A DNA stretch of 64,000 nucleotides from Misgurnus anguillicaudatus (Eukaryota; Chordata; Actinopteri; Cypriniformes; Cobitidae): NCBI RefSeq assembly GCF_027580225.2, contig NC_073337.2, positions 13,427,501-13,491,500 of the forward strand. Reading direction: 5' to 3'. Below are positions 23,801 to 34,500 of the stretch, one piece after another. Numbering within the stretch: the stretch's first letter is position 1; the number at the start of each line of letters is the position of its first letter. A program made the position numbers and the translations under genes. The notes under the pieces are model-generated. The model was not told where the DNA came from. It did no database searches and saw only the letters and a program-made list of their open reading frames with translations.

Positions 23801-24884
23801 TTGGGGGAATTGGTGATTCTCTGCCCATCTTGACCTCTGAGAGACACTGACACTCTGAGAGGCTCTTTTTATACCCAATCATGTTGCCAATTGACCTAAT
23901 AAGTTGCAAATTGGTCTTTCAACTGTTCCTTATATGTACATTTAAATTTTCTGGCCTCTTATTGTTACATGTCCCAACTTTTTTTGGAATGTGTAGCTCT
24001 CATGAAATCCAAAATGAGCCAATATTTGGCATGACATTTCAAAATATCTTACTTTCAACATCTGATATGCAAACTACACTCTACTGTGAACAAAATATAA
24101 GTTTGTGAGATTTGTTAATTATTCCATTCCTTTTTTACTCACAATTTCTACAATGTCCCAACTTTTTCTGTTTTGGGGTTGTATAATATATTGGAAAATG
24201 GAAAGTAAAATAATATATTGCAATATATTACAATATATTTCAAGTAATATATTGGTAAATATATTTTCCTTTCGTAAGGGAGAACTGTGACAGTAGGTAA
24301 ATAATTTTGGTTTGTAGAAAGTACAAGTTACCCAAACAGCAGACGACTCTGTGCCGGACCCGCACCGGATCCGCGCCGAAGTCAACAGCTCTGGCGCTGA
24401 ACCCGGTGCGTATCCGGCCCAGAGTCGTCTGCTGTCTGGGCAATAGTATGTGTTTTAACATATGATAGGAGGAGCGATGAGAAACAACACTTTTCTCTAC
24501 TTAAAAGTCCCAATATCTAAAAACACTGATTGACATTCATTCACAGACAGACAAAAACAGGTGAGGTGCTACTTATGCCATCCAATGAATAAACAGGATA
24601 TTTGGATTGAAACAATGTTTTTTCGCATCAATGGTCTCTATGAATATAAAGAGCCATGCACAGGGGTGTGCATTGACATTTTGGGGTGCAGGTACAAGGC
24701 TCAGGGAGAAAATAAGGCACCCCTCATTTCTCTTAGCACTGCACAGGTGGCACAGAAGCTGAAGACTTTATCAGACTGTTTAACTGAGCTCGGTGGGACA
24801 TGAGTGTATTGCACAATATTACAAATGTATAAATATATGACTTATTGTTTGTGTACTGTAAAACTATTTTACATTATAAATAAA
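20893..24884 (+). CDS. Hypothetical two-exon gene, low support
   Basis: A possible exon (about 20911-21028) follows a CTGCTCCACAG acceptor and reads CCFKTVSYKAKEADVRKS, then INSRICELMALRHQVKSKSM, up to a G|GTATGT donor (phase 1). A possible last exon starts at 24547 after a CATTCACAG acceptor in matching phase. It reads RCYLCHPMNKQD, EPCTGVCIDILGCRYKAQGE, KLKTLSDCLTELGGT to a stop at 24801-24803, followed by AATAAA at 24879-24884. Together that would give about 120 residues, with a cysteine-rich middle. I recognise no family. The intron would contain the 191-bp array and the Tc1 element. It may equally be chance or a decayed element. Confidence 0.25.
21600..22420. repeat. 191-bp tandem array, about four units
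   Basis: The marker CTACCATATAGTAAACAT recurs at 21785, 21976, 22167 and 22358, an exact spacing of 191 bp each time. The units are AT-rich (ACATATAT-type) and diverge progressively to the right. It is unrelated in period to the neighbouring 113/117-bp array. Confidence 0.92.
22622..24181 (-). mobile_element. Tc1/mariner DNA transposon with IR/DR-type ends
   Basis: Terminal inverted repeats start CAACCCCAAAACAGAAAAAG and are flanked by TA on both sides. The inverted similarity extends about 250 bp. Each end carries a second, inner copy of the AAAAAGTTGGGACA motif (near 22820 and 23975), the IR/DR arrangement known from Tc1 elements such as those of fish. The element is inserted in the AT-rich block. 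Confidence 0.93.
22895..23828 (-). pseudogene. Tc1-type transposase, inactivated
   Basis: The minus-strand start codon is at 23826-23828. A paired-like helix-turn-helix region (SSSTVQNIIQRFGESGTI) is followed by a DDE domain. Recognisable blocks are PWARFI, QHDNPRPHTA (second catalytic Asp) and WPACSPDLSPTENIW (Glu of DD34E). The first catalytic Asp, normally in LWSDESKF, is Asn here (codon at 23381-23383). In-frame stops occur near 23770 and 23294, and there are frame changes. It cannot be active. Confidence 0.92.
24331..24440. repeat. GC-rich 110-bp near-perfect hairpin
   Basis: CCCAAACAGCAGACGACTCT on the left faces AGAGTCGTCTGCTGTCTGGG on the right, and pairing continues through CCGGA...CGCACCGG toward a short loop. 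It is a GC-rich island in AT-rich surroundings, probably a small fold-back MITE. Confidence 0.85.
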
Positions 24885-24899
24885 AAACCAAAAACAATA

Positions 24900-25801
24900 T
24901 ACTGGGTATGGGTTGATATATTAAATTCTGTGCGCAGTTGTTTATGTTTGGTGACATTTTGACCCTGCACGACCCTGTTATAAGCCAACGCCAGTAGTAA
25001 AATGTCTTAAAGGTGAGTTTAAAAAAACGTAGAAGTTTTTAGTGTCCATTCATTCACGACTGATCGTTTTGTTTAAAAATAATTGCTTACAGCTTTACAT
25101 TTACAGCTTTCTAAACAAGCTTTACTTGAAACACTTGTACTACTTCCAGGAACCTATGGGAAATATTTCAGATGCACGTGATGTTTTTTTCTGTGTTGTC
25201 TGGTATTTGTATTAGATCAGAGAGGTTTCGATAATTCTCACATCATACTTAACTGGATCAAACCAGCCTGGTCTCACTGTTAATACATAATTACGTAACT
25301 TTCAAAAAGACAAAACATACCTGTGTGCGTTTAAATATAGGCTGAAGCATACAATGTAAAGTATTTGCAACATTTAATTGTAGATCAACAGCAATCTTAA
25401 TAAAGTATAGGGACGACACATTTAATGTGTTGTCCCTGAACTAACACACCTTCTGTGTTATTATTCATCATTGTGCCGCCCCCCATGGTCCTGCCACGTT
25501 AGATCAGAAATGTCTTGTCTGCAAGTATTCATTTATCACAAAATAGACTAACGTGAGTAACCAACTAATTAAAATTTCACTAATTGTAACTGCGTTACTT
25601 GATTTAAAAGAAAAAACTTTTTACATGTTTATTACCGCTAAAAGTAGTGGAATTACAGTAACAGAATTAATTGTAACGCGTTACTCCCATCACTGTTTTA
25701 ACACAACTTGTGTTGTCCCTAACATTTATTTTAGCTTGAAATAATGCCTTAAATGGCATGACACACACAATGTGTAAAAAATTAACACATAATTTTTTCA
25801 G
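24900..25801. other. Spacer, no gene seen
   Basis: AT-rich sequence with scraps of dispersed repeats (GTAACGCGTTACT-like near 25674, related to the element at 31857). Nothing codes convincingly. Confidence 0.5.
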
Positions 25802-26202
25802 CCCAGTCTCACGAAATTTCGTTATATAGTCACGTGTTTTTTTATTCTTTTTCGTGCTATTATCATGAATTTTCACGTTTTTTCGTGATCGTATTTTTTT
25901 TATCCTGTTTTTGTGTGATTATCACGTATTGGTTACTCAACTGTTTTGTCCTATTTTCTTACCATTGTCGCTTCGGTTTAGGGTTAGATTTACATAAAAT
26001 GACATCCCAAACCCAACTCCAACCCTAACGCCAGGCGACAATTAAAAAAATTAATCAGAAAAAATAGTATAAACCAATATATAAAGTGACATTCTAATGC
26101 AAAAACAGGAATTTGTTATACGATCACAAAAAAACACGAAAATTCGTGATAATTGCCCGAAAAAAAATACGTGACTATATCACGAAACTTTGTGAGACTG
26201 GG
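25802..26202. mobile_element. MITE with TIR CCCAGTCTCACGAAATTTCG
   Basis: CCCAGTCTCACGAAATTTCG, then TATATAGTCACGT, faces ACGTGACTATATCACGAAAC, then TTTGTGAGACTGGG. Further inner blocks also pair (CGTGATAATC, CACGTTTTTTCGTGAT). The loop region includes GGTTTAGGGTTAG. It is non-coding. Confidence 0.9.
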
Positions 26203-28858
26203 TAGCATTTTTGCAGTGTAGTGATGAGTTGCTGTAACTTACTGTATAAAATTAAATTAGTAAAGCAAATTCGACTTGATTTAATAAGTAACAGCAACTA
26301 ATCACGTGTCAAGATAGTTGAAATTACTTGTAAATCCTAGTTGATTAAACTTAAAAATGGAAGTGCAAATTAAAAATTACAGTGTGTACAACATGATGTA
26401 CGGTGCATATGCACATTTGTGAACTCTCTGTTCAAGTTTCTGTATTTAAGCTTGTGGTCTTTTATCATGATAGCAGTCTTCCCTCTGCAGCTTTGTTTTT
26501 TTTAAAGGGTGAGAATGAACAAAGCGTCTAAAAATACAGTGTGAGCTACTTTAGATGATACTGAATTTAGACATCAATACATTCTCAACCTATTATACTA
26601 AAGTCTCTTTCGTAACGGATAGTACGTAGCATATTTAATTAAACCTCATTGGCATCATTTCACCATATTAAGATATTTACTTTGTCATTTGAATTGGGCA
26701 CCTAATTCAGTGTACCGTACATATAAATGTATCCCTAAAGGTGAGCTTAAAATATTAACTTAAATTTTTTGTTGTTGTGCACGATTTCATGAGAAATGTC
26801 CTTTTGATATCATTTGACTTCAACCCATATAAAGATTAGTACATAAACTTGCATTTTTATGCTTCAAACAGACGGATAGAGGCAAAAAAGTTACGAATTG
26901 CAATTTTTACCAAAACAAATACGGCAAATAAAGAGAAACAGATAAAAATACAGCTTTTGCCCCAAATTTAGCTTTAAATGGTAATTCTCATGAGCTCCAA
27001 TTTTAACAAAGAAATGTTTTTAAACTGACACATATAGGGATCATTCTTCCGTTCTGGTTAGCAAAAGGACGGCCAACTCACTTAACCTGCTGAACAGGCT
27101 GTTGCATTGTTGGTTAAAGTCAAAAGCAATCAACTAACAATGTTCATTGTCAACTGTTAAACAATGTGTGGGAACACGAATGTTTCTATAACAGCATAAA
27201 GTTAAATAAAGGGACAAGAAGACGGATGACTCTTGATAAAATAATAATCGGTTGTGAAAACAATAATTGCCTAACTTTTTGTACATTAACCACTTTGATT
27301 TTGTTAGAAAATCATTTTCGTTTGACACAAACTCGGTTTTAAATACACGGTTAATACAATTATAAAAAATCTGCAGGGATGAAAAGTTTGAAAGTAACTT
27401 TGAACATAAGCAAACTGGTTAATTGGCTAGTAGTGCAGTGAACTTGGTAAGTGTAAGATCATTTAAGCTATAAAGACATTAATACTTTTATTTATAAGAA
27501 AAATGTTACATGTACTGTGTAACAGTGTCATTAAAAGGTACCAATCCTAAACCATTATTATTGTACATACAGTACAGTACAGTATTGGTTATCTGTACAC
27601 TGATAATGCAAATGTAAAATGCAAAGTATACATTAGAAGGTCTTTCAGTCTAACCATGTTAACACCAAGTGAACACATTTGAAAGTGCTAACCTAATTTT
27701 ACAAGACAACATTACAATCTATATAATTTATATATAAAATGGCACATCTCATTATTTAGGTATAGTTTAGTAATATAGCTAGCTATATACATTTATTTAG
27801 TTGTAGCAAAATATGTACAGCTCTGTTCAAACTGTGCTGACAGTTCATCTTAAAATGATCCCTGACAGATGAGGAAGTCTGTGTGTGTCATTGTGTGTAT
27901 AGGTTTTAATAATGTGCCATTTATTTTTTCGTAAAAAACAGCCTGAAGCTTGGCTCCTTGTATTGCATTTCCAGAAACCTATTACCACGCGGCTATGTGA
28001 GTGACAGATTATTACAAACATTAAACAATGAACAAATGAATGGCTTGTTAGTTTAAGAACATTGCTATTTGGAGACTGCAAAGTGAAGTTATGTTTTAGG
28101 CAAAGTGGCTGAAAAACTAAATGGGGAACTGGCTTAATACTTTTGACCAGTTGGTGATGTTTGTTTAATGTGTGGTGACCGTGACGCATATATAGTTTTG
28201 TGTCAGTTTGCCAAAGGCCTGCCAAAAATATTTGTTTAAAATTCCCATAGGTCCAAAAATAATTGCTTTTTCTTTCATTTAAATGGATAGATCACCCAAA
28301 ATGAAAATTCTGTCATTATTTACTCAACCTCATGTTAGATAGATAGATCTAGTCAATGGGTACCATCAACTGTGTGCTTACCATAAATAACCATCCCTTT
28401 ACTAAGCATGCTCATAGAAACACACTTGTATGGATTTCCAATGTTCCCTACATCTCACAGTGTAAATGACTCCTCTAGGTGACAACAGGGAAACACTCTT
28501 ACCCTGCACACTATAATGGGCGTGCGATGACATGTGCACAATCTAGGGTCTGTTCTCTTCAAGGCTGAATCAGATTAGATATGGGATTTAACAGGGCTTA
28601 AAATAGTTCATGACCAATGCTGTGCCGTAACATCTCGTACTTTCAAAGCTTGTTTTATTCACTGGTGTCACCAAGGAAATACCCCTTCTATAACCTGCCA
28701 GCTTAGCTGGACTTATCAAATATCACCAGAGCAAACATCACGTTTAAAGGGACACTTCACCCATTTGCATTTAGCTTTGTATAGTCAGTCATGTTTTTTA
28801 ATGATCATGCATCATTTTCTCAGTTACCACTGAGACAGGAGAAATACAGACTTCAGTG
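26203..28858. other. Long spacer, no gene seen
   Basis: About 2.6 kb without splice-supported coding sequence. Noted fragments are ATCACCCAAAATGAAAATTC near 28292, a common fish MITE end, and GTACAGTACAGTACAG near 27571. The 126-codon minus-strand reading frame at 27845-28225 shows no recognisable domain and no splice context. Confidence 0.5.
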
Positions 28859-28923
28859 TTGCACTTCCTTCTTTCAATGATGCAAAAATCATCATTTTGC
28901 ATCATTGAAAGAAGGAAGTGCAA
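28859..28923. repeat. Perfect 29-bp hairpin with 7-nt loop
   Basis: The left arm (28859-28887) and right arm (28895-28923) are exact reverse complements, starting TTGCACTTCCTTC. The loop is ATCATCA. No pairing extends beyond the arms. Confidence 0.95.
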
Positions 28924-29216
28924 TATCTTTGTTGAGGGAGTGAGACTACAAGTTTTGAGAGTCACAACTGTATTTAAATGAATCCCATAAATGTTCTCTC
29001 CATGTCTGTACGCAACAAGACTCACTTCTGAAAATGTAATGATTGACACAGAGATAACCATAGCAATGTTTGCTGTCTTGCATGGTTACAATTACAATTC
29101 ACTGCTTTGACCAAAATAATATATCTGCAATTTTAATAAACCTCCATCTTGGCATTGTGGGTTGTACGCGTTTGTAAGGCTTGCAGTGTTACCATGTTCA
29201 TGTCTTTTTTGGCACT

Positions 29217-29880
29217 TAAAGGTAAAGGTATAGTGGAAGATTTTCTTTTTCTGGATGGATCATCAAAACTATTGGTCATCCCAGTTGTCAATCATTCTGA
29301 TGATATGTTGACGTAAGGCCGTCGTACGTGCTCGTCCCTAGGTTTCCTTTCTGCACATGCGCACTTTGAGGTGTATCAGTGTGGTGGGCTACGGCTTCAG
29401 CCATTCATTGAAGCTCGCGTTCTCACCATGTTTTTTCAAAATGTCTGAGGATTGCAAGAGAAAAAGTGTCTACGAATTGAATAACAAGAAGAGAAAGGAA
29501 AAATATTTCACACACTGGCATGCGCTAAAAACACAGGTCGGGCTTCCCACTAATGGCTCAGTCGCGAAGTTTCTACTCGACAGGTAAAGTTTGTCATGCT
29601 ATTTGGAGAAATCTATTTAAAATCACTGCTGGTAAAAGTTAATGTAAGCTACAGTATGATAAGCAATGCTAGCCCTGGCACAAGTCACGAACCGCGCAGA
29701 CATGGTAAACATCTCAATGTATGAGCCATGCTGACAGCAACTTGTAAACAGAGCGAAGAGAAGAGGCTCGTGCATGCTCTTTCTCATGAACACGTTTAAT
29801 AGGCGTTCCCTCTCGGGAGAGGATTTTTTTTTAAAAGTGGAGAAGCGGTTCTTTTCAAAAATCTTCCGCTATAGCTTTAA
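29217..29880 (+). mobile_element. TTAA-ended DNA element containing a first-exon-like reading frame
   Basis: The ends TTAAAGG..TATAGTGGAAGATTTTC and its partner AAAATCTTCCGCTATAGCTTTAA are inverted repeats ending in TTAA. This suggests a TTAA-targeting superfamily (Kolobok or piggyBac-like). It carries the short coding stretch at 29441-29583. Confidence 0.7.
29441..29583 (+). CDS. Transposon-borne first exon, fragment
   Basis: An ATG begins 47 codons rich in Lys/Arg (MSEDCKRKSVYELNNKKRKE, then FTHWHALK and VAKFLLDR) and stops exactly at AG|GTAAAG, a good donor in phase 2. It lies inside the TTAA element, so it is most likely the first exon of an element-encoded protein. The rest is deleted or beyond the right end. 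The family is not identified with certainty. Confidence 0.4.
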
Positions 29881-30032
29881 CCATTTATGACAGTTTTAAG
29901 TTTTTGGTGTTATTAAAGTGGGAAGGTGTCGGCCCCAGTATTTTTGTCTTTGAGGTAAAGCATTTAGATTTATTTTTTTGTTTGCTGTTTTTATGTGCAA
30001 GATCTGGCAACACACATAAAGCTAGAAGTATA

Positions 30033-30215
30033 CACTGTAAAAAAATGCAGCATGAAGTTTAAACAACTTAATTATGCATGTCAATTCAAATTACTTTTTT
30101 TAAGTTTTGACTTGTGATTATTTGACTGACAAGTTGTGATAACTTTGAAAAACAAGTTGAAATTGTTCAACTTAATTTGTTAAGTTAAAGTAACATGAAA
30201 ATATATGTTGATATG
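30033..30215. repeat. Copy of the 'TGTAAAAAAATGCAGCATGAAG' repeat family
   Basis: CTGTAAAAAAATGCAGCATG, then AAACAACTTA and AGTTGAAATTGTTCAACTTA. It matches 3020-3140 and 17240-17385, and its end (GTTAAAGTAACATGAAAATA) matches 3925-3960. Confidence 0.65.
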
Positions 30216-30703
30216 ATACCATTGTTCCGCATACATGAAGGTCCACGTACAGCACGGGTGATGCAAATTTAATACATGCGCACTGTACGCGCACCACCGG
30301 ATTTTTGTAACCGTGCATACTTTGTACGCGTAGGTTGTGCAAGTGCTTAAGGGGGGATGTAGCCCAGAAGATGCATTGCATTTTGTCGAATGTCTGTCTG
30401 TGTAAAAGTACGAGGCCAATAAGTAAGCATGTGCGTTTGAATGTGTGCGTACGTTTACATACACATAAAAAAAACACTATAATCCACGCTCGTACCTCTG
30501 TGATTTTTTTGCACCATGCATGAGACTTTTTCCCCTTCTAGGCATTTATTTTTTCAGAAGAGAGACCTGTCATGTCCATGATGCATGTTTAAATAATTTA
30601 TAAACAACTAGTCGTTCAGTTCGGTTTTGTACACAATATGCAGGGTTTCTGTAAATGCGGTTGTCTCTGCCTGCATTTTGTAAGGAGTTAATAAAAATGC
30701 GGT

Positions 30704-31176
30704 ACTGTAAAAAAAATCCGTAGAAATTACAATGTTGTTGCAGCCGGGTTGCCGGTAACTCACCGTAGATTTAAATAAGTTATTTGCAGCTAGTTGCCAG
30801 CAACTCACCGTAAATTCAAATGTATGTTATCTACTGGCAAGAGTCCGCTCAAAGTCAAATAAACATCAAACATCAACAAGTCTCTATGTTTACAGAATAA
30901 AACCATATAACAACAGCCCCATGCAAAGCATTTCGAGAACCAGAAATCATCATCAACCTTTTTCAGTTTTTTGCTTCCGATTTTTTTTCCCAGAATGCTT
31001 TGCTTGATGCTGCCATCCTAGTTTTACTCTGTAAAGACAAAGACCTGCAAATGTTTAATGTTCATTTAACTTTGAACAAAATGTTGCCAGTAAATAACAC
31101 AAATTCAAATCTACGGTAAGCCACCCGCAACCAGCTGCAAGTAACACTGTAATTTCTACAGAATTTTTTTTACAGT
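30704..31176. mobile_element. MITE with TIR ACTGTAAAAAAAATCCGTAG
   Basis: The left end ACTGTAAAAAAAATCCGTAG plus AAATTACA faces TGTAATTTCTACAGAA plus TTTTTTTTACAGT. Inner blocks (GCCGGTAACTCACCGTAGAT against ATCTACGGTAAGCC) also pair. A shorter relative is at 33292-33475. Confidence 0.85.
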
Positions 31177-31536
31177 TTAAAGTCCTAAGTAGCAACTTGC
31201 CAGGAGTAACAGTACAGTTATGATGTAAAACCTGATGTAAATTGAGGCAAAAAAATTAGCTTAAGACATGTTCTGCTTAATTATGCAACTTTTAATGCTA
31301 ATTTAAGACTTTGTTTTTGAATACAAACACAAATATTTTGTTAAAGAAATAACCTGTTGTTCTCCAAATTACTTCTATAAGTCCTAAATAAATCCTAAAT
31401 AAATGACGAAAACAATGGGGGGGTGAACTAACACTTACAATATAGATCATAATGGCTAAATAGACAGATTAGATTGCAACTTTAAAAATCCAACAAAACC
31501 ATAAAGACTTCAGTCAGTTCAGCATCCTAGATGAGC

Positions 31537-34500
31537 TCATTGGCCTCCCCCAGCAGCGTCAAACATCTTCTTTCTTCCCTCCATGCCAGACATTGCCTCC
31601 ACATTCTTACGCCAGTCACCCACCTCAGAGGTCAAAACCTGTTTGTCAAAGACAAAGATGAGTTAATTATAATAGTTGTGTTTTAGCTGGTTTATGAATG
31701 GCGAAGTGTGGAAATTAACTTTGCACTATAGTGCATGGGTCACTGTACATCGTACTTGCATTTAAAGTATCTGCAAGAAATTCTCTTTACCCAGAACCTC
31801 AATCTTAAACCTACCCTGAACACTTTAGTTCACAATAAAAAACTTATATAAAGTGCAGCGTTGAGGAAAGTTACTTTTAAAAGTAATGCATTACAATATT
31901 AAGCTACTCCCAAAAAAGTAACTAATTGCGTTACTTAGTTACTTTTCATGGAAAGTAATGCTTTCGTTGCTTTTAAGTTACTTTTGCATTACTTTTTTTA
32001 CTTGGCTGAGGTTTGATCTCTATCAGACCTTGCAGGTGTTTTTTATGTTTGCAAAAATGTCAAGCTCTGGCCTGCCATCTCCTTTTCTGACTCAAACTGT
32101 TCCCGCTCAGGCACGTAATTCTACGTTAATATGTTCAGTTTAATTCAGTACATTTTTTTATTTTTAAACTGAATTAATTAAACTGAAAAGTAACTCGCAT
32201 TACTTTTTTTAAAAGTAACTCAAATATTAAAGGTGCAGTGTGTACATTTTAGTGGCATCTAGTGGTGAGGCTGCAAATTGCAACCAACAACTCAGTTTAC
32301 AGCACACCCTTTTGAAATGCATAGAGAAGCTACGGTAGCCGCCACAGGACAAACATATCACCGTTGAAGATAACTTGGTAAAAAAGTTTGTCCGTTAAGA
32401 GCTTCTGTAAAAAACATGACGGCACAAAATGCCGACTTCCATGTAAGGGGACCCACGGTGTATGTAGATAAAAGCGTCTCATTCCAAGGAAATATACACA
32501 TAACGTTCATTATGAAAGGTCTTTATACACCACTGATAATATAGTTATTTATATTATTTAGCATTTCTGTCAAGAGATCCTTCTAAAAATGACACACTGC
32601 ACCTTTAATGTGTACATTTATAAAGTAATGCGTTACTTTACTCGTTACTTCAGAGAAGTAATATTATTACGTAATGCGCGTTACTTGTAATGCATTACCC
32701 CCAACACTAATAAAGTGGAATCATTATCAAAACCTTTTCTTGTTTGATGTCCTCTTTCTTGACTGACTTCAGATTTGCACGGAGGTCCATGGAGCCTTTG
32801 TGTTTTGAGCCCAGCAGGGCCCTCATCATCTCATCAGCCGACACGCGTACCTTTCTCAGAGCTGGCTTCTTGAACTTCCCTCCCAGATCCTGAATCTTCA
32901 TCTTAAGTTCATTGATCTGAAATTAAGGGCATATCAGGAGGTCAGGTTTTGATCGCTGCTGGTTTGCCGTAACTGCACCATTCTACTACTAAAAAGCATA
33001 TTTCTTTGTTGACGGTCATTCAACTGTAGCTACACGTCTGACTACAGTAACAATTTAAATATATTGTCATTGATGGTAGCAAAAAGCATCAACCGTCACT
33101 ATAGTGAAAGGCTGGAGAATCGATGTATTTATGTGGTGCCAGTCAGCTTGTGTCAGGTTGTCATTTAACTGCTTTCTAATATAAAACTACATGTACAGTG
33201 ATTACTGTAAAAAATATTTTTTACAGCAAGTAGCCGTGTAGCGCGACCAGATGCATTGTAAAGGGACTTTGTGCATACACAGTATATGACACACTGTAAA
33301 AAATTCTGTAGAAATTACAGTATTACTGGGTATTACGCTGCCAATAACTTACTGTATATTTTACATTTATGTTATTTACTGGCAACAATGAACATTAAAC
33401 ATTTTCAGTCTTTATCTTCTACAGTAAGTTACTGGCAACCAGCTGCATAATTACAGGAAAGTTTTTACAGTGCAGGTCTTGCTGTAACAAGACTTGGAAG
33501 CCTTGCAAATATGGCGGCAATACTTTGATTCAACACAAACTGTTTATGTTTAAACTGTTATTTGACCAAAGCTTTGGTCTCTCTTCGATCAAGTATATAT
33601 ATACTGTATATTACATAGTAAATAAGTACATTTTTTATTCGAACTATTTATTATTTACAGTGCATCCGCCGCGTACTGTGATTCAGAGCAGTTTAATAAT
33701 TTCTAATTTTAATTAAAGTTTTAATTTAACTTTACAACGAATATATGAAGATGCAATGCAGTGGTTAGTTTTTGTACTTACATCTCTGTTATGCTTGTGA
33801 ACTTTATCCTCAAAGTCGAATCTCTCTTCATCTACCACATCGATTTTGGCGTGGAGTTGCTTGCATAGATTCTGAAGATGAACAAATACAATTGGTCTTA
33901 GATTTAAGTTATCTAAAAAAGTTGTGCTTTTACATCAACTGACTGCATGTAAAAAATGTATTTTCTTTCAGTTTGTAATGAAACTGTGCTAGTGTAGACC
34001 AGTGTTTCCCAACCACTGTGCCATGGCACACTAGTGTGCCGTGACAACTTGTTTGGTGTGCCGTGGAAAAATTAAAAATCACAACTGCGTATGTCAATGT
34101 CATCAATTCCAGCCAGGATATAATCTTTGTGTTCATCAAAACAAGTGTACTTGCAGTGAATGTGAGTTCTACATTTAATATTTAAACAAGTCATTTAAAG
34201 GCGGAGTCCATGATGTTTGAAAGCCAATGTTGATATTTGAAATCACCTAAACAAACATGCCCCTACCCCAATAGAATCTGGACCTTCTGTTGATAGACCA
34301 GCCCCACACATACGCAACCGGGCATTTAATTTGATTTGATTGGCTATAAGTGTGTTTTGGTAGTCGGCCCGTCTCCTTTTCCAACGCATTTTTCAAACAT
34401 CGTGGACTCCGCCTTTAAGCATTGCAATAGAGTTTTGTGCATTTCTTTTAATGCTTTTTGGTATAGTGGTGTGCCGTATGATTTTTTTACTTATTAAGAC

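Larger units (their letters stand above)
19610..24280. mobile_element. AT-rich block bounded by an inverted CCCTTACGAAA repeat
   Basis: CCCTTACGAAAC at 19610 is mirrored by TTTCGTAAGGG ending at 24280, and both ends continue inward as AATATATTGCAATATATT-type sequence. Between them lie two tandem arrays, a short dispersed repeat, a possible exon and a dead Tc1 element. This looks like one large element or satellite island with terminal inverted repeats. No clear target duplication was found, so its nature is uncertain. Confidence 0.5.

Noticed and set aside
27845..28225. 126-codon minus-strand reading frame
   Set aside because: No domain, splice context or promoter, and base composition as in the surrounding spacer.
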